Shown here: positions 34,693 to 43,950 of the stretch, in pieces
Position numbering within the stretch: position 1 is the first letter of the stretch
Layout: every line of letters starts with the position of its first letter
Assembly: GCA_946407705.1 (NCBI GenBank)
Contig: CAMJPC010000007.1
Span: forward strand, 1-64,000
Length of the DNA stretch: 64,000 nt
Direction of reading: 5' to 3'
Source: an uncultured Clostridia bacterium
GTDB lineage: Bacteria; Bacillota; Clostridia; Saccharofermentanales; Saccharofermentanaceae
Translations under genes and position numbers: made by a program
The notes under the pieces: generated by a model
Seen by the model: the letters and a program-made list of their open reading frames with translations, nothing else
Told to the model about the DNA's origin: nothing
Databases searched by the model: none

Positions 34693-35943
34693 TTACGCGT
34701 TTAATACCTTTATAAGCTGATTGCAGAGTTCCTTATAATCGAATCTCTTCGCGCATTCGGATGCCTTATCGCAGTATCCCTTGTATTCTTCGCTGCTCAA
34801 ATTGCAGAGCGATGTGACCGCATCCGCGATGGCTTCAGGCGTCTGCTCGTCAAGTTCAATGCCGCATCCGTCTTTTCTTATTACGCTGTGACCTACCGAA
34901 TAGGTCATGAGAATGGGCCTTCCTGCGGCCAGATACTCAAAGAACTTGTTCTGGCTCTGGCCGTACTTATCAAGTTCCGTACTTGTATTATGAAGGATCG
35001 AACAGTATCCCTGGGAAAGGATCGAAGGCACGTTGTTCTTGGGAACCCTTCCCTTGAATACGATGTTATCCAGATCAGAAGCAGATTTCTTCAGGCTCTC
35101 AAGCTCGTCACCGTCACCATAGACAAGGATCCTGGCGGAAGTATTTCCCGATTCTTTCAGCTTTCTTGCGGCTTCGACCATGACAGCCAGGTTGTTGACC
35201 TTTCTAACTGATCCGGTATAGATGAAGTTCTTATATGCTGTGTTAGTGAGATCCTCATCGGAATAAGGATGCTCGGCAATGTTCTTTTGGTAAGGTCCCA
35301 GGTCTACGCCGTTGCTGATGTGTATGACCTTCGACTCGGGGATCTTATTGTCCCAGCCCTGGTCTTTGATGTAATCATATCCGCCTGCCCATGTCATGAT
35401 GACATAATCGGACTTCTTGTAGATCCATTTCTCGCCTGCATAAAGAACTCTCATTACAAGGCTCTTTCTGGTCCACTTTGTGGAGTATGCGACGATGCTC
35501 TCGGGCCAGAGGTCTCTTACCTCGCTCACGCATTTAACGCCGAAACGCTTTGCAAGCTTTATTCCCGCGACAAGCGTCAGGGGATGGACCGAGGATGCGT
35601 AGATCACGTCAGGTGCGCCGTGTGTCTTGGCATACTGCTTCGCGGTCTTCAACATTCCGCGGTAGAAATCGAGCATGTTGAGGACGCGCTTCTTGCCGTT
35701 GTTGCTGTAATCCCTTGTTCTGATGAATACATAAGGAACGCCTGTAGAAGCTTCAGTCTGCTCGGCAAACAATTCGGAAGAATCGATGCAGTTCTTTCTT
35801 GTAAAGTGATCGAAATTACTGCAGAACACAGTCGGCTCATAGCCGCTTTCCTTCAGATATCTGGACAGGTAAAGATGCCTGCCGCCACCGGTGACGAACA
35901 TGTTTCCTGCATAGTGATTTAATATCCAGACGCGCTTGTTCAT
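34693..35943 (-). CDS. Family 4 glycosyltransferase (WbuB-like)
   Basis: 416 residues, GT-B fold. The N-terminus (WILNHYAGNMFVTGGGRHLYLS) and CVSEVRDLWPES match the WbuB/PglA-type group. The C-terminal donor domain has FIYTGSVRKVNN, FKGRVPKNNVPSIL and the acidic KFFEYLAAGRPIL motif. It is the last gene of the glycan locus, 5 bases after the pglD-like gene, and so probably adds the second sugar to the lipid-linked bacillosamine-type residue made by the upstream enzymes. The sugar is unknown. Confidence 0.87.
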   Translation of the reverse strand: MNKRVWILNHYAGNMFVTGGGRHLYLSRYLKESGYEPTVFCSNFDHFTRKNCIDSSELFAEQTEASTGVPYVFIRTRDYSNNGKKRVLNMLDFYRGMLKTAKQYAKTHGAPDVIYASSVHPLTLVAGIKLAKRFGVKCVSEVRDLWPESIVAYSTKWTRKSLVMRVLYAGEKWIYKKSDYVIMTWAGGYDYIKDQGWDNKIPESKVIHISNGVDLGPYQKNIAEHPYSDEDLTNTAYKNFIYTGSVRKVNNLAVMVEAARKLKESGNTSARILVYGDGDELESLKKSASDLDNIVFKGRVPKNNVPSILSQGYCSILHNTSTELDKYGQSQNKFFEYLAAGRPILMTYSVGHSVIRKDGCGIELDEQTPEAIADAVTSLCNLSSEEYKGYCDKASECAKRFDYKELCNQLIKVLNA

Positions 35944-35948
35944 ATATA

Positions 35949-36536
35949 TCAGCCGATCTTCTTAGCGGGAACTCCGATATAAGTACCGGGTTCATCTATG
36001 TCTTTTACAACGACGCAGCCTGCACCGATCATGCAGTCGCCGCAGATGTTCGTATTGTTGCTTACCGTTGCTCCCGCGCCTATCCAGACGTTATTTCCGG
36101 TGTTGACCGTTCCGCAGAGATGAGCGCCCACGGCAACATGGCAGTAATCTCCGAGAACGCAGTCGTGGTCAACGGAAGAACTTGTGTTGATGATGCAGCC
36201 TCTGCCTATCTTTGCAGCAGGATTGATGACGGTTCCCGCCATGATGACAGTGCCTTCGCCTATTTCAACATCCGAAGCGATGACTGCGTGGGGATGGATG
36301 AGGGTCACAAGCCTGCGTCCTTCAGACAGACGCTTTCTGGCTTCCGCGTTTCCTATGGCAACAAAGCAGTCGCCTTCAACGGGAGTGTTCGTGCCGCCGA
36401 TTACCTTATAGCCGCAGCACTCGGTGACGCCTTCCCTGTCATCCAGGAATACGATGTCCGTATAGCCGTTCAGTTTGGCAATGTCAGCCACTACCTTTCC
36501 GTGTCCCGATGCTCCGATTATGGTGATCCTGTTCAT
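35949..36536 (-). CDS. pglD: Hexapeptide-repeat acetyltransferase (PglD/NeuD-like)
   Basis: 195 residues. The N-terminal part binds a nucleotide sugar (ITIIGASGHGKVVADIAKLN). From about residue 85 there are hexapeptide repeats forming a left-handed beta helix (GEGTVIMAGTVINPAAKIGR). The catalytic His is in SSVDHDCVLGDYCHV. By family and context it acetylates the 4-amino group of a UDP-amino-sugar to give UDP-diacetylbacillosamine. Its start overlaps the pglC-like stop by four bases. A second, related acetyltransferase is at 46109-46741. Confidence 0.83.
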   Translation of the reverse strand: MNRITIIGASGHGKVVADIAKLNGYTDIVFLDDREGVTECCGYKVIGGTNTPVEGDCFVAIGNAEARKRLSEGRRLVTLIHPHAVIASDVEIGEGTVIMAGTVINPAAKIGRGCIINTSSSVDHDCVLGDYCHVAVGAHLCGTVNTGNNVWIGAGATVSNNTNICGDCMIGAGCVVVKDIDEPGTYIGVPAKKIG

Positions 36537-37165
36537 TTCTCCGGCGTCCCCATGAATTCAGTCATTGTGGCGGCTTCGGCATTGTTGATGCCTTCCTTCT
36601 TCAGAACGGTCTTGACCGTACCGAAGATTATCTTCCAGTCACCCAAGAACGTTATGTGATCTACGTATTTGACGTCCCAGTCGAACTTCTCTTCCCAGCT
36701 GATCGCGTTTCTTCCGTGAACCTGGGCAAGACCCGTAAATCCAGGCCTAACCTCATGGCGGCGGGCCTGATGCTCGTTATAGCGCTCAAGGTACTGAACA
36801 AGGAGCGGGCGAGGTCCCACGACGGACATGTCGCCTTTGAGCATGTTGAAGAGTTCCGGAAGCTCGTCGAGAGAAGAAGCTCTGAGCTTCTTTCCGAACG
36901 GCGTGAGTCTTGCCGCATCCTGAGCGGGATCGATGACGCCTTCCTTGGGAGGGAGCATCGTCCTGAACTTATAAAGCTTGAATATCTTGCCGTCTTTGCC
37001 CGGTCTTTCCTGAGTGAACAATACAGGTGAACCGAGCTTGATCCTGACCAGTATGGCCACAACAAGAAGCACAGGAGAAAGGACTATTATGGCCAGAAGC
37101 GCACAAATGAAATCCTGCGGACGCTTTATAAACTTCTCGTATGGTCCATAAGGTTTATGTTTCAT
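36533..37165 (-). CDS. pglC: Initiating sugar-phosphate transferase (PglC-like)
   Basis: 210 residues, the size of the small monotopic phosphoglycosyl transferases. It has one N-terminal hydrophobic segment (about 17-40), then PVLFTQERPGKDGKIFKLYKF, RTMLP, the catalytic LDELPELFNMLKGDMSVVGPRPLL and the end motif RHEVRPGFTGLAQVHGRN. It transfers a sugar-1-phosphate from a UDP-sugar to undecaprenyl phosphate, the first membrane step of glycan assembly. The neighbours predict a bacillosamine-type sugar. Confidence 0.9.
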   Translation of the reverse strand: MKHKPYGPYEKFIKRPQDFICALLAIIVLSPVLLVVAILVRIKLGSPVLFTQERPGKDGKIFKLYKFRTMLPPKEGVIDPAQDAARLTPFGKKLRASSLDELPELFNMLKGDMSVVGPRPLLVQYLERYNEHQARRHEVRPGFTGLAQVHGRNAISWEEKFDWDVKYVDHITFLGDWKIIFGTVKTVLKKEGINNAEAATMTEFMGTPEK

Positions 37166-37166
37166 A

Positions 37167-38474
37167 TTACTTGAAGCATCTGTGGATGATATCTATGATC
37201 TTATCCTGCTCCGCGGGAGTCATCTTGTTGTCAGAAGGCAGGCACAAACCTCTTCTGAAGATATCGGCACCTACATCAATGCCCGTTCCTTCGATATATG
37301 CGTTGCTTCTGCCCCTGCCGTTACCCTCGGCAGTGATGAAGCCGTGTGTTCTGTAGATGGGCTGCATGTGCATCGGCTTCCAGATTGGTCTTCCCTCTGC
37401 ACCGAATGCGGAGATGGCTGCAAGGATCTCGCCGGGGCTGGACTTGCCGGGCTCAGTGTGCCAGAGCTGGTCCTTCTCGCCTCTGACGAAGGGCGCCATT
37501 GCATCCTCGTTTATGAGCATGCAGCTGAGCCAGTAATTCGGGATGGACTTATCATCGTCGAACGGATTCATGGATACGGGGAGATCTGCAAGACCTGCCT
37601 TGTATCTCTCATAGATGGCCTTCTTCTGGGCAATGTGATCTGCAAGATAAGGAACCTGTCCTCTTATGATGCCTGCGACGATATTGCTCATTCTGTAGTT
37701 GTATCCGATCTCCTCGTGCTGATACCACGGAGCATCCTCACGGGACTGTGTGGACCACTTTCTTACCTTGTTTGCATCCTCGGTGCTGTTTGTCAGGAAC
37801 ATGCCGCCTGCAGAACCGGTGATGATCTTATTGCCGTTAAATGAGATGCAGTTGTAGTCACCGAGAGAACCAGTCTCGCACCACTTGCCGTCCATCTTGT
37901 ATTTTGCGCCGAGTGACTCTGCAGCATCCTCAACGATGATGGCACCGTGAGCATCTGCGATCTTTTTGATCTCTTCCATCTTTCCGGGTGTGCCGTAAAG
38001 GTGGGCAAGAACGATGAGCTTAACGTCAGGATATATCTCAAAAGCCTTCTCAAGAGCTTTGGGATCCATGTTCCATGTGTCGCGTTCCGTATCGATGAAT
38101 ACAGCCTCGCCGTCTTCATAAGCGACAGGGTTGATCGTTGCGTCAAATGTCATGTCTGAGCAGAATACCTTGTGGCCTGCAAGTGTTCCCTCATTGGGAC
38201 GTGCCTGGCCGTAGAGCTTCTCGCCTGCGAGCTTTGTAGCAAGGTGAAGAGATGCTGTTCCTGCGGAAAGACCTACTGCGTGCTTGACTCCGATATACTC
38301 TGCGAGTTCTTTCTCAACCTCGTTGAGGTTGGCACCCATCGTGCTTACCCAGTTGGTCTTGATCGCCTCATCGACCCACTTCTGTTCATCACCGTGCATC
38401 GTAGGGCTGGAGAGCCATACTTTGTTCTCAAACGGTTCGATGCCACTGAATCTGGGATCATTCTTGATATCCAT
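37167..38474 (-). CDS. pglE: DegT/DnrJ-family sugar aminotransferase (PglE-like)
   Basis: 435 residues from the ATG at 38474 (GAGGAG 7 bases upstream; the TTG at 38489 includes the ribosome site and is rejected). The PLP-binding fold is clear: VGLSAGTASLHLATKL, VEDAAESLGAKY and the Schiff-base Lys in SFNGNKIITGSAGG. It converts a UDP-4-keto-6-deoxy-sugar made by PglF to the 4-amino sugar. It is the only such aminotransferase in the window, so it could also serve the nonulosonic acid pathway further upstream. Confidence 0.87.
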   Translation of the reverse strand: MDIKNDPRFSGIEPFENKVWLSSPTMHGDEQKWVDEAIKTNWVSTMGANLNEVEKELAEYIGVKHAVGLSAGTASLHLATKLAGEKLYGQARPNEGTLAGHKVFCSDMTFDATINPVAYEDGEAVFIDTERDTWNMDPKALEKAFEIYPDVKLIVLAHLYGTPGKMEEIKKIADAHGAIIVEDAAESLGAKYKMDGKWCETGSLGDYNCISFNGNKIITGSAGGMFLTNSTEDANKVRKWSTQSREDAPWYQHEEIGYNYRMSNIVAGIIRGQVPYLADHIAQKKAIYERYKAGLADLPVSMNPFDDDKSIPNYWLSCMLINEDAMAPFVRGEKDQLWHTEPGKSSPGEILAAISAFGAEGRPIWKPMHMQPIYRTHGFITAEGNGRGRSNAYIEGTGIDVGADIFRRGLCLPSDNKMTPAEQDKIIDIIHRCFK

Positions 38475-38485
38475 GTCTATTCTCC

Positions 38486-40564
38486 TCAAGCTTGTTTGCT
38501 TTCTTCATTTTTGTGTGCAGCTTCCTCGGCTTCCTTTTCCTTCATCTCAGCGCGCTGCTGCTGGTAAGCCGCGCCCTTCTCTTCGGTACCGTGTCTGCCT
38601 GCGGGATGATATGTCGGAACCACCTTTGCGATAAGGTCTCTGATATCTTCGCGGTCTTCGTAAGCTGCTTCCATGAGGCCTCTTAACTGACCTAAGAATT
38701 CATCTTCGTCAAACGCGATGGGACGGCCGACATTGATAAGTTCGTTGGATGTCTTCTGGAGTCCTTCCTCGTCCATGAGACGCTCCTCGTAGAGCTTTTC
38801 GCCGGGACGGAGTCCGGTGTATGTGATCTTGATGTCCACGTCAGGACGGAGGCCTGCGAGACGGATCATGTCCTTGGCGAGATCAGCGATCTTAACAGGT
38901 GTGCCCATGTCGAGAACGAAGATCTTTCCGCCTCCGCCGAATGTGGCAGCCGTAAGGACCAATGACGCTGCTTCAGGAATCGTCATGAAGTAGCGGATGA
39001 TGTCAGGGTGTGTAACGGTAACGGGGCCGCCTGCTGCGATCTGCTCGGTGAATCTCGGGATGACGGAGCCGTTGCTTCCGAGAACGTTACCGAATCTTAC
39101 GGCAACAAACTCTGTCCTCGGATGATCAGGGATCTTAAGAGCATCGTCAGAAGTTCTGAGGCCGCCAGTGTGGGCGTTGAGGTCAGGGAGCTCTGAAGCC
39201 TTGCCCTCTTCGATCTTTCTGGCAAATGTCTGGACGATCATCTCACAGATACGCTTGCTCGCGCCCATTACGTTAACGGGGTTGACTGCCTTATCAGTGG
39301 AGATCATGACGAACTTCTCGCAGTTATAAGCCATGGCGGCAAATGCCGTATAGTATGTACCGATAGCGTTGTTCTTGATCGCTTCGCAGGGGCTGTCTTC
39401 CATGAGAGGAACGTGTTTGTGTGCAGCCGCATGGAATACGATGTCCGGACGGTAATCGTTGAAGACTTCCTTGATCTTTCTGCTGTCACGGACGGAACCG
39501 ATGAGAACAAGGAGATCGAGATCCGGATACTTATCCTGGAGTTCGAGCTTGATCGCATGAGCATTGTTCTCATAGATATCGAATATGATGAGTCTCTTAA
39601 GTGTAGGGATGGAAGCAACCTGCCTGCAGATCTCGCTTCCGATGCTTCCGCCGCCTCCCGTTACGAGAACGGTCTTGCCGTCGAGGAAGTTAAGGATCTC
39701 CTTGGTCTGGAGATGTACGGGCTCACGGCCCAGAAGGTCTTCAACGTTGATCTTGCGCATCTGGCTGACGGATACTTCACCGAGAACGAGCTGGTAGAGA
39801 CCAGGAAGGTTCTTGATCTCGCAGTCAGTCTGACGACAGATGTCGATGATCTCCTTGCGCTCGAGAGCGGAACTGCTCGGGAGAGCGATGTAGATCTTGT
39901 CGATCTTGTATTTCTTTGCGTTGTCTACGATGGATTCACGTCCGCCTACAACGCGGATGCCTTCTACGTCTCTTCCCCACTTATTGCGGTTATCATCTAC
40001 GATGCAGACGACTCTCTCGTGAACTTCCTTTGAGCTCTTGATGTCTCTCAAAATGGTCTGGCCGGCATTGCCTGCGCCTACGAGCATGATCCTCGTAACG
40101 TTCGACGAGTTTCTCTCAGCACGTACAAGAAGCACGAACCTGTAAGAGAATCTGACGGCAAGGAGCAGGAAGAACTGGATCACGGCTCCGAACACATAGT
40201 AGGAGATCGGCATTCTCTGGAAGATGATGGTGATCAGGATTATGTGAAGTACTGACGTAATCACGGATGCTATGGTGATTCTGGAAAGCTCTGTGTAGCT
40301 CGCAAAACGCCAGATGCTCTGATAGAGTCTCAGGCACCAGAATACGACCAGGCAGATAATTGCATAGAAGGGAGCAAACTTTACCCACGGATCGAGGTAT
40401 GTGGAAGGAATCTGCGAGAAACGCAGGTCAAAACGCAGAATAAGTGCTGCAAAATAAGAGACTGAAACGGCAATGATATCGTAAATGATCAAATAGACCA
40501 TTATCTTCTGCCAGTGTTCAACCCTGATCTTTTTGGTATTCTTTCCTTGCTGCTCGGTACTCAT
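38486..40564 (-). CDS. pglF: Membrane UDP-sugar 4,6-dehydratase (PglF/CapD-like)
   Basis: 692 residues. Four membrane helices lie in residues 17-130, then a Rossmann CoA-binding-like domain (about 150-280, LVGAGNAGQTILRDI), then the NAD-dependent short-chain dehydrogenase domain from about 300 (VLVTGGGGSIGSEICRQVAS, AAHKHVPLME, ISTDKAVNPVNVMGASKR). Proteins of this length and plan dehydrate UDP-GlcNAc to the 4-keto-6-deoxy sugar. The C-terminus is a charged helical tail. A soluble relative is encoded at 47837-49045. The PglE-like gene follows after 11 bases. Confidence 0.9.
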   Translation of the reverse strand: MSTEQQGKNTKKIRVEHWQKIMVYLIIYDIIAVSVSYFAALILRFDLRFSQIPSTYLDPWVKFAPFYAIICLVVFWCLRLYQSIWRFASYTELSRITIASVITSVLHIILITIIFQRMPISYYVFGAVIQFFLLLAVRFSYRFVLLVRAERNSSNVTRIMLVGAGNAGQTILRDIKSSKEVHERVVCIVDDNRNKWGRDVEGIRVVGGRESIVDNAKKYKIDKIYIALPSSSALERKEIIDICRQTDCEIKNLPGLYQLVLGEVSVSQMRKINVEDLLGREPVHLQTKEILNFLDGKTVLVTGGGGSIGSEICRQVASIPTLKRLIIFDIYENNAHAIKLELQDKYPDLDLLVLIGSVRDSRKIKEVFNDYRPDIVFHAAAHKHVPLMEDSPCEAIKNNAIGTYYTAFAAMAYNCEKFVMISTDKAVNPVNVMGASKRICEMIVQTFARKIEEGKASELPDLNAHTGGLRTSDDALKIPDHPRTEFVAVRFGNVLGSNGSVIPRFTEQIAAGGPVTVTHPDIIRYFMTIPEAASLVLTAATFGGGGKIFVLDMGTPVKIADLAKDMIRLAGLRPDVDIKITYTGLRPGEKLYEERLMDEEGLQKTSNELINVGRPIAFDEDEFLGQLRGLMEAAYEDREDIRDLIAKVVPTYHPAGRHGTEEKGAAYQQQRAEMKEKEAEEAAHKNEESKQA

Positions 40565-40616
40565 AATCCCGCTAATAATAATATATTAAAAGAATTACTG
40601 CAACACCGCAGGACCT

Positions 40617-42176
40617 TTAGTCGTAGTAATGGACCCTGCACTTGGGGTTGGTCTTCTGGTCCAGATAATCGAGCATCAGTCTTGAGAACTGGTTCTCGTC
40701 CGTGGTCTTGGGCTGCCAAAGGACTCTCTTAATGCGGTCCTTGAACTTATTCTTCTTCGAACCGCCACCGTAGTTCGTCTCGATGTTTCTCTTCAGCGCG
40801 TCGTATGAACCGCCGTCAAAGATGTAATAAACTTCGGTAACCTTGTTTTTTACGAACTCGATCTCAACGGATCTGATCCTGACGCCGAATATCAGGATGT
40901 TGTTGTTGTCACTGTTGATAAGGGTCATGGTTCCCGTGCCCTTCTTGTTGATCTTCTCAGAAGGGTTGTATTTGCCGATCTCGTTCTTAACGTCGGTATA
41001 CTTCATGCCTTTGCGGGTCGCTCTGCCGACGGCCTTTATCATCTCCAGAGCCTGGTATTCCGAAGGAGTGCAGCTGTATCTGATCTCGGTGGCAAATCCT
41101 CTTCCGCTGCCGCTCATTCTGCCGTATGTGACGGTGACGGTCGCCTTGCCGTCAAAAGTGTTCCACTGTGAGCTGTAATCGCGGTTTACCTGGGGAGAAC
41201 CGTATTCCGTGGCAAGTTTCTCACGGATTTCATAAAGGAAGTCACCCGGGATGACGAATGAATAAGAGGTCAGATCTGCTCTCGGATCAAAGTACAGAAG
41301 GATCTTTGAAGCCTTTGTGGGAGCGAATTTTCCGAGCCTGTCGTCTGAAGTGACATCGTAGCTCTTCTCGGACATGTAGGTCTCAGTGCCGTCCAGAGAT
41401 GTCTCCAGCTTGTTTACGGTAAGCTTTCTGTTCTTTATGTCATCAATGGTCATGCCGAGAGTGATTACCGGTGATTTGTCATTCTTCTCGGAAGCCTTGG
41501 GCTCCTTGACATTAATGAACTGAAGAAGGGTATAATCCCTGCCTCCTACGCCAAGTCTCATTGTCAGATACATGAGGACATTGTCGTCATAGTCCCAGTA
41601 GATCGAATTGTCACTCCTGTACTTCGGTCTGCCGTATTCGTCTGTCAGCGCCTCGCTGATCTCAGCAAAGTCTGACTTATCAAAAAGATAAGTAAAAGCA
41701 TAAAGTCCCTCGCTCGTGTCTGTACCCAAAATAACGTGGGTATAATCAAAACCGCCTATCTGTCCCTTTAGTTCGTATGTAATGTTTACGGTGTCTTTCT
41801 CGTCTGCCAAAGTCGATGGTTCCTCGGAAAGGAAAACATAGTACTTTGTCTTAATGTCGGCTACCGACATTCCCCATTTAAGCTGCATGGAATCAGCCGG
41901 AACCTCAGTTTTGGGAAGTGAGTTCCTAAATGTGACAGTCTTCTTTGTTTCAGTGGTCTGGCTCGGATTTGATTCTGTGGCTGATGTCTCAGAAGTCATC
42001 TCCGTTTCAGTCTGACGTGCCACTACTTTAGAATAATTGGCACCGGCTACGACTGCGGCAACCGCAATGCCAAAAATAAGCACGACCGAAACGACAAGCA
42101 GAGCGATACGCCCCACCTGTCCGGTTGCTTCGGATAAATGACTGTCGTCTGATTTTGAACTAAAGCGTTTTTCCAT
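40617..42176 (-). CDS. Membrane-anchored protein with three internal repeats
   Basis: 519 residues. One membrane helix (about 26-48) places most of the protein outside. A Thr/Ser-rich linker leads to three repeats of about 120-135 residues, each starting with GM-xxx-D-[IV]-K (WGMSVADIK, LGMTIDDIK, KGMKYTDVK) and ending near an L-xxx-YG motif (LTDEYGRP, LATEYGSP, IETNYGGG). The pattern recalls small BamE-like folds, but this is only a resemblance. It lies inside the glycan locus, between gpsA and pglF, so a role in surface polymer assembly is possible. No ribosome site; TATACT lies 6 bases before the ATG. Confidence 0.78.
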   Translation of the reverse strand: MEKRFSSKSDDSHLSEATGQVGRIALLVVSVVLIFGIAVAAVVAGANYSKVVARQTETEMTSETSATESNPSQTTETKKTVTFRNSLPKTEVPADSMQLKWGMSVADIKTKYYVFLSEEPSTLADEKDTVNITYELKGQIGGFDYTHVILGTDTSEGLYAFTYLFDKSDFAEISEALTDEYGRPKYRSDNSIYWDYDDNVLMYLTMRLGVGGRDYTLLQFINVKEPKASEKNDKSPVITLGMTIDDIKNRKLTVNKLETSLDGTETYMSEKSYDVTSDDRLGKFAPTKASKILLYFDPRADLTSYSFVIPGDFLYEIREKLATEYGSPQVNRDYSSQWNTFDGKATVTVTYGRMSGSGRGFATEIRYSCTPSEYQALEMIKAVGRATRKGMKYTDVKNEIGKYNPSEKINKKGTGTMTLINSDNNNILIFGVRIRSVEIEFVKNKVTEVYYIFDGGSYDALKRNIETNYGGGSKKNKFKDRIKRVLWQPKTTDENQFSRLMLDYLDQKTNPKCRVHYYD

Positions 42177-42248
42177 GGATTCAGTATACTTTATCGATTA
42201 TGTCAATTCAGAATCCTTAATGTGACAAATAAAGCAAACCAAAAGCTC

Positions 42249-43247
42249 TTAAGGATGTGCAACCAGCTCGGTTCCGCTGTCCCTTTCCATGAGATCCGTA
42301 ATGACGACATCAGGATCCGCACCCTGATTAACGACTCTGTCGACGGCTCTGATTATCGGCATGTCGACATCATATTTCTCTGACATTGCAATGGCTGCAG
42401 GGATCGCGTTGATTCCCTCGACTACCATTCCTACGAGCTTAACTGCTTCTTCGGTAGGAAGACCTTCGCCGAGAAGCTGTCCGCATCTGTTGTTTCTGCT
42501 GTGACGGCTCATTGCCGTAACGATGAGATCGCCCATTCCGGCAAGTCCTGAGAATGTCTCGGGAAGGCATCCAAGCTTTGATCCGATCCTTGCGATCTCT
42601 GCAAGACCTCTCGTCATGATGGCTGCCTTAATGTTGTCACCGTAACCCAATCCGGTCGCGATGCCCGTTGCAAGGGCGATTATGTTCTTCAAAGCTCCGC
42701 AGATCTCAACGCCTTTGACGTCGGTGTTGGTATAGACGCGGAGGATATTGTTCGTAAATGCTTCCTGTACAAACTCGGCGACTTTGATGTCTTCATGAGC
42801 CGCAACGATCGTGGTGGGAAGGTCTCTTGCAACTTCCTCAGCATGCGTGGGGCCTGACAGGGCAACGACCTTAGACTGAGGTATCTCTGACAGGATGACT
42901 TCACTCAATGTAAGGAATGTCTCAGCTTCAATGCCCTTTGCTACATCAACTATGATCTGGCCGTCCTTGATGTAAGGTGCTGCCGTCTTGGCGGTTGAAC
43001 GTACAAATACCGAGGGAACGGCAGATAAGATTATGTCCTTATCCGCGCATGCTTCACTTATGTCTTTGGTAAATACGATGCCAGAAGGAATGATCATTCC
43101 CGGAAGGTTTCTCTGCCTTCTCGTCCTGGAAAGCTCATCAACTTCCTCAGGCAATGCCGACCAGACAGTTACCTCGTGTCCTGCATTAAATTGATTCCTT
43201 GCAAGTGCAAGGCCCCATGTTCCCGCTCCTAAAATACCGATTTTCAT
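42249..43247 (-). CDS. gpsA: NAD(P)-dependent glycerol-3-phosphate dehydrogenase
   Basis: 332 residues, the standard length. It has the dinucleotide loop IGILGAGTWGLALARNQ, VALSGPTHAEEVARDLPT, the catalytic Lys region GVEICGALKNIIALATGI and FSGLAGMGDLIVTAMSRHSRN. It makes sn-glycerol-3-phosphate from dihydroxyacetone phosphate. Its place in a surface glycan operon, directly behind the CMP-sugar synthetase gene (stop and start share one base), suggests supply of glycerol phosphate for the TagF-like transferases or for a glycerol-phosphate decoration. Confidence 0.93.
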   Translation of the reverse strand: MKIGILGAGTWGLALARNQFNAGHEVTVWSALPEEVDELSRTRRQRNLPGMIIPSGIVFTKDISEACADKDIILSAVPSVFVRSTAKTAAPYIKDGQIIVDVAKGIEAETFLTLSEVILSEIPQSKVVALSGPTHAEEVARDLPTTIVAAHEDIKVAEFVQEAFTNNILRVYTNTDVKGVEICGALKNIIALATGIATGLGYGDNIKAAIMTRGLAEIARIGSKLGCLPETFSGLAGMGDLIVTAMSRHSRNNRCGQLLGEGLPTEEAVKLVGMVVEGINAIPAAIAMSEKYDVDMPIIRAVDRVVNQGADPDVVITDLMERDSGTELVAHP

Positions 43248-43945
43248 TATGCTTCCCCTTTGTCACCGGATCCTATCAAAAGACCGGCAAGTTTAAAATC
43301 TATATCCGTGTCGATATCAACGCTTCTGTCCTGACTCATGACATACGCATAGCTGCCTTTCTTGTAAAGGAACCTGTCTTCGCCGAACTTCCTGATATCA
43401 ACAATGTAAATAGCTCCGTTAAGTCTGTAGAACTTACCTCCTGCCTGACGCTGCTTCATGCTCTCCTGATCGATGAAATCAGTGAATTCATGATCCTCAG
43501 GAAGATGGCCGCACCAAAGCGGAGAATGCTCGGCTTCACATACGGAAACGACCGCAAATGAAGCCTTGTCATTATACAGCTTATATGCCTCTTTGATGTC
43601 ATCGGCAGTCCTCAAAGGAGACGTGGGCTGAAGAAGGCAGAATGAATCGAATTCCCTGCCAAGCTTCTTGTAGCCGTTAAGGACCTCGTCCACCATGTCC
43701 CAGGAACTTGCCGTATCAGACGCAGTCAGTTCACTGCGGAGGAACGGAACAGATGCTCCGTATTCCTTGGCGATCTCTGCATATTTCTCTGAATCAGTGG
43801 ATACCATGACCTCGTCAAAGCATCCGGAATCAAGCGCAGCCTGGATGGTATAAGCCATGAGAGGCTTGCCGCCCAAGTCCTTGATATTCTTGTCTTTTAT
43901 GCCTTTTGACCCGCTTCTTGCAGGTATTATCGCAATGTTGCTCAT
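43247..43945 (-). CDS. neuA: CMP-nonulosonate synthetase (acylneuraminate cytidylyltransferase)
   Basis: 232 residues. The family start IAIIPARSGSKGIKDKNIKDLGG binds CTP; LLQPTSPLRTADDI and the metal Asp in DIDTDIDFKLA are present. It activates a nine-carbon acidic sugar (sialic, legionaminic or pseudaminic acid) as the CMP derivative. The neighbouring genes favour legionaminic or neuraminic acid. This is a different enzyme fold use from the phosphonate cytidylyltransferases elsewhere in the window. Confidence 0.9.
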   Translation of the reverse strand: MSNIAIIPARSGSKGIKDKNIKDLGGKPLMAYTIQAALDSGCFDEVMVSTDSEKYAEIAKEYGASVPFLRSELTASDTASSWDMVDEVLNGYKKLGREFDSFCLLQPTSPLRTADDIKEAYKLYNDKASFAVVSVCEAEHSPLWCGHLPEDHEFTDFIDQESMKQRQAGGKFYRLNGAIYIVDIRKFGEDRFLYKKGSYAYVMSQDRSVDIDTDIDFKLAGLLIGSGDKGEA

Positions 43946-43950
43946 ACTGG

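Noticed and set aside
40575..40603. Promoter TTGCAG-17-TATTAT on the minus strand before pglF
   Set aside because: The -10 ends only 10 bases before the start codon, leaving almost no leader, and the gene is probably in an operon with the gene upstream; kept only as a possibility.
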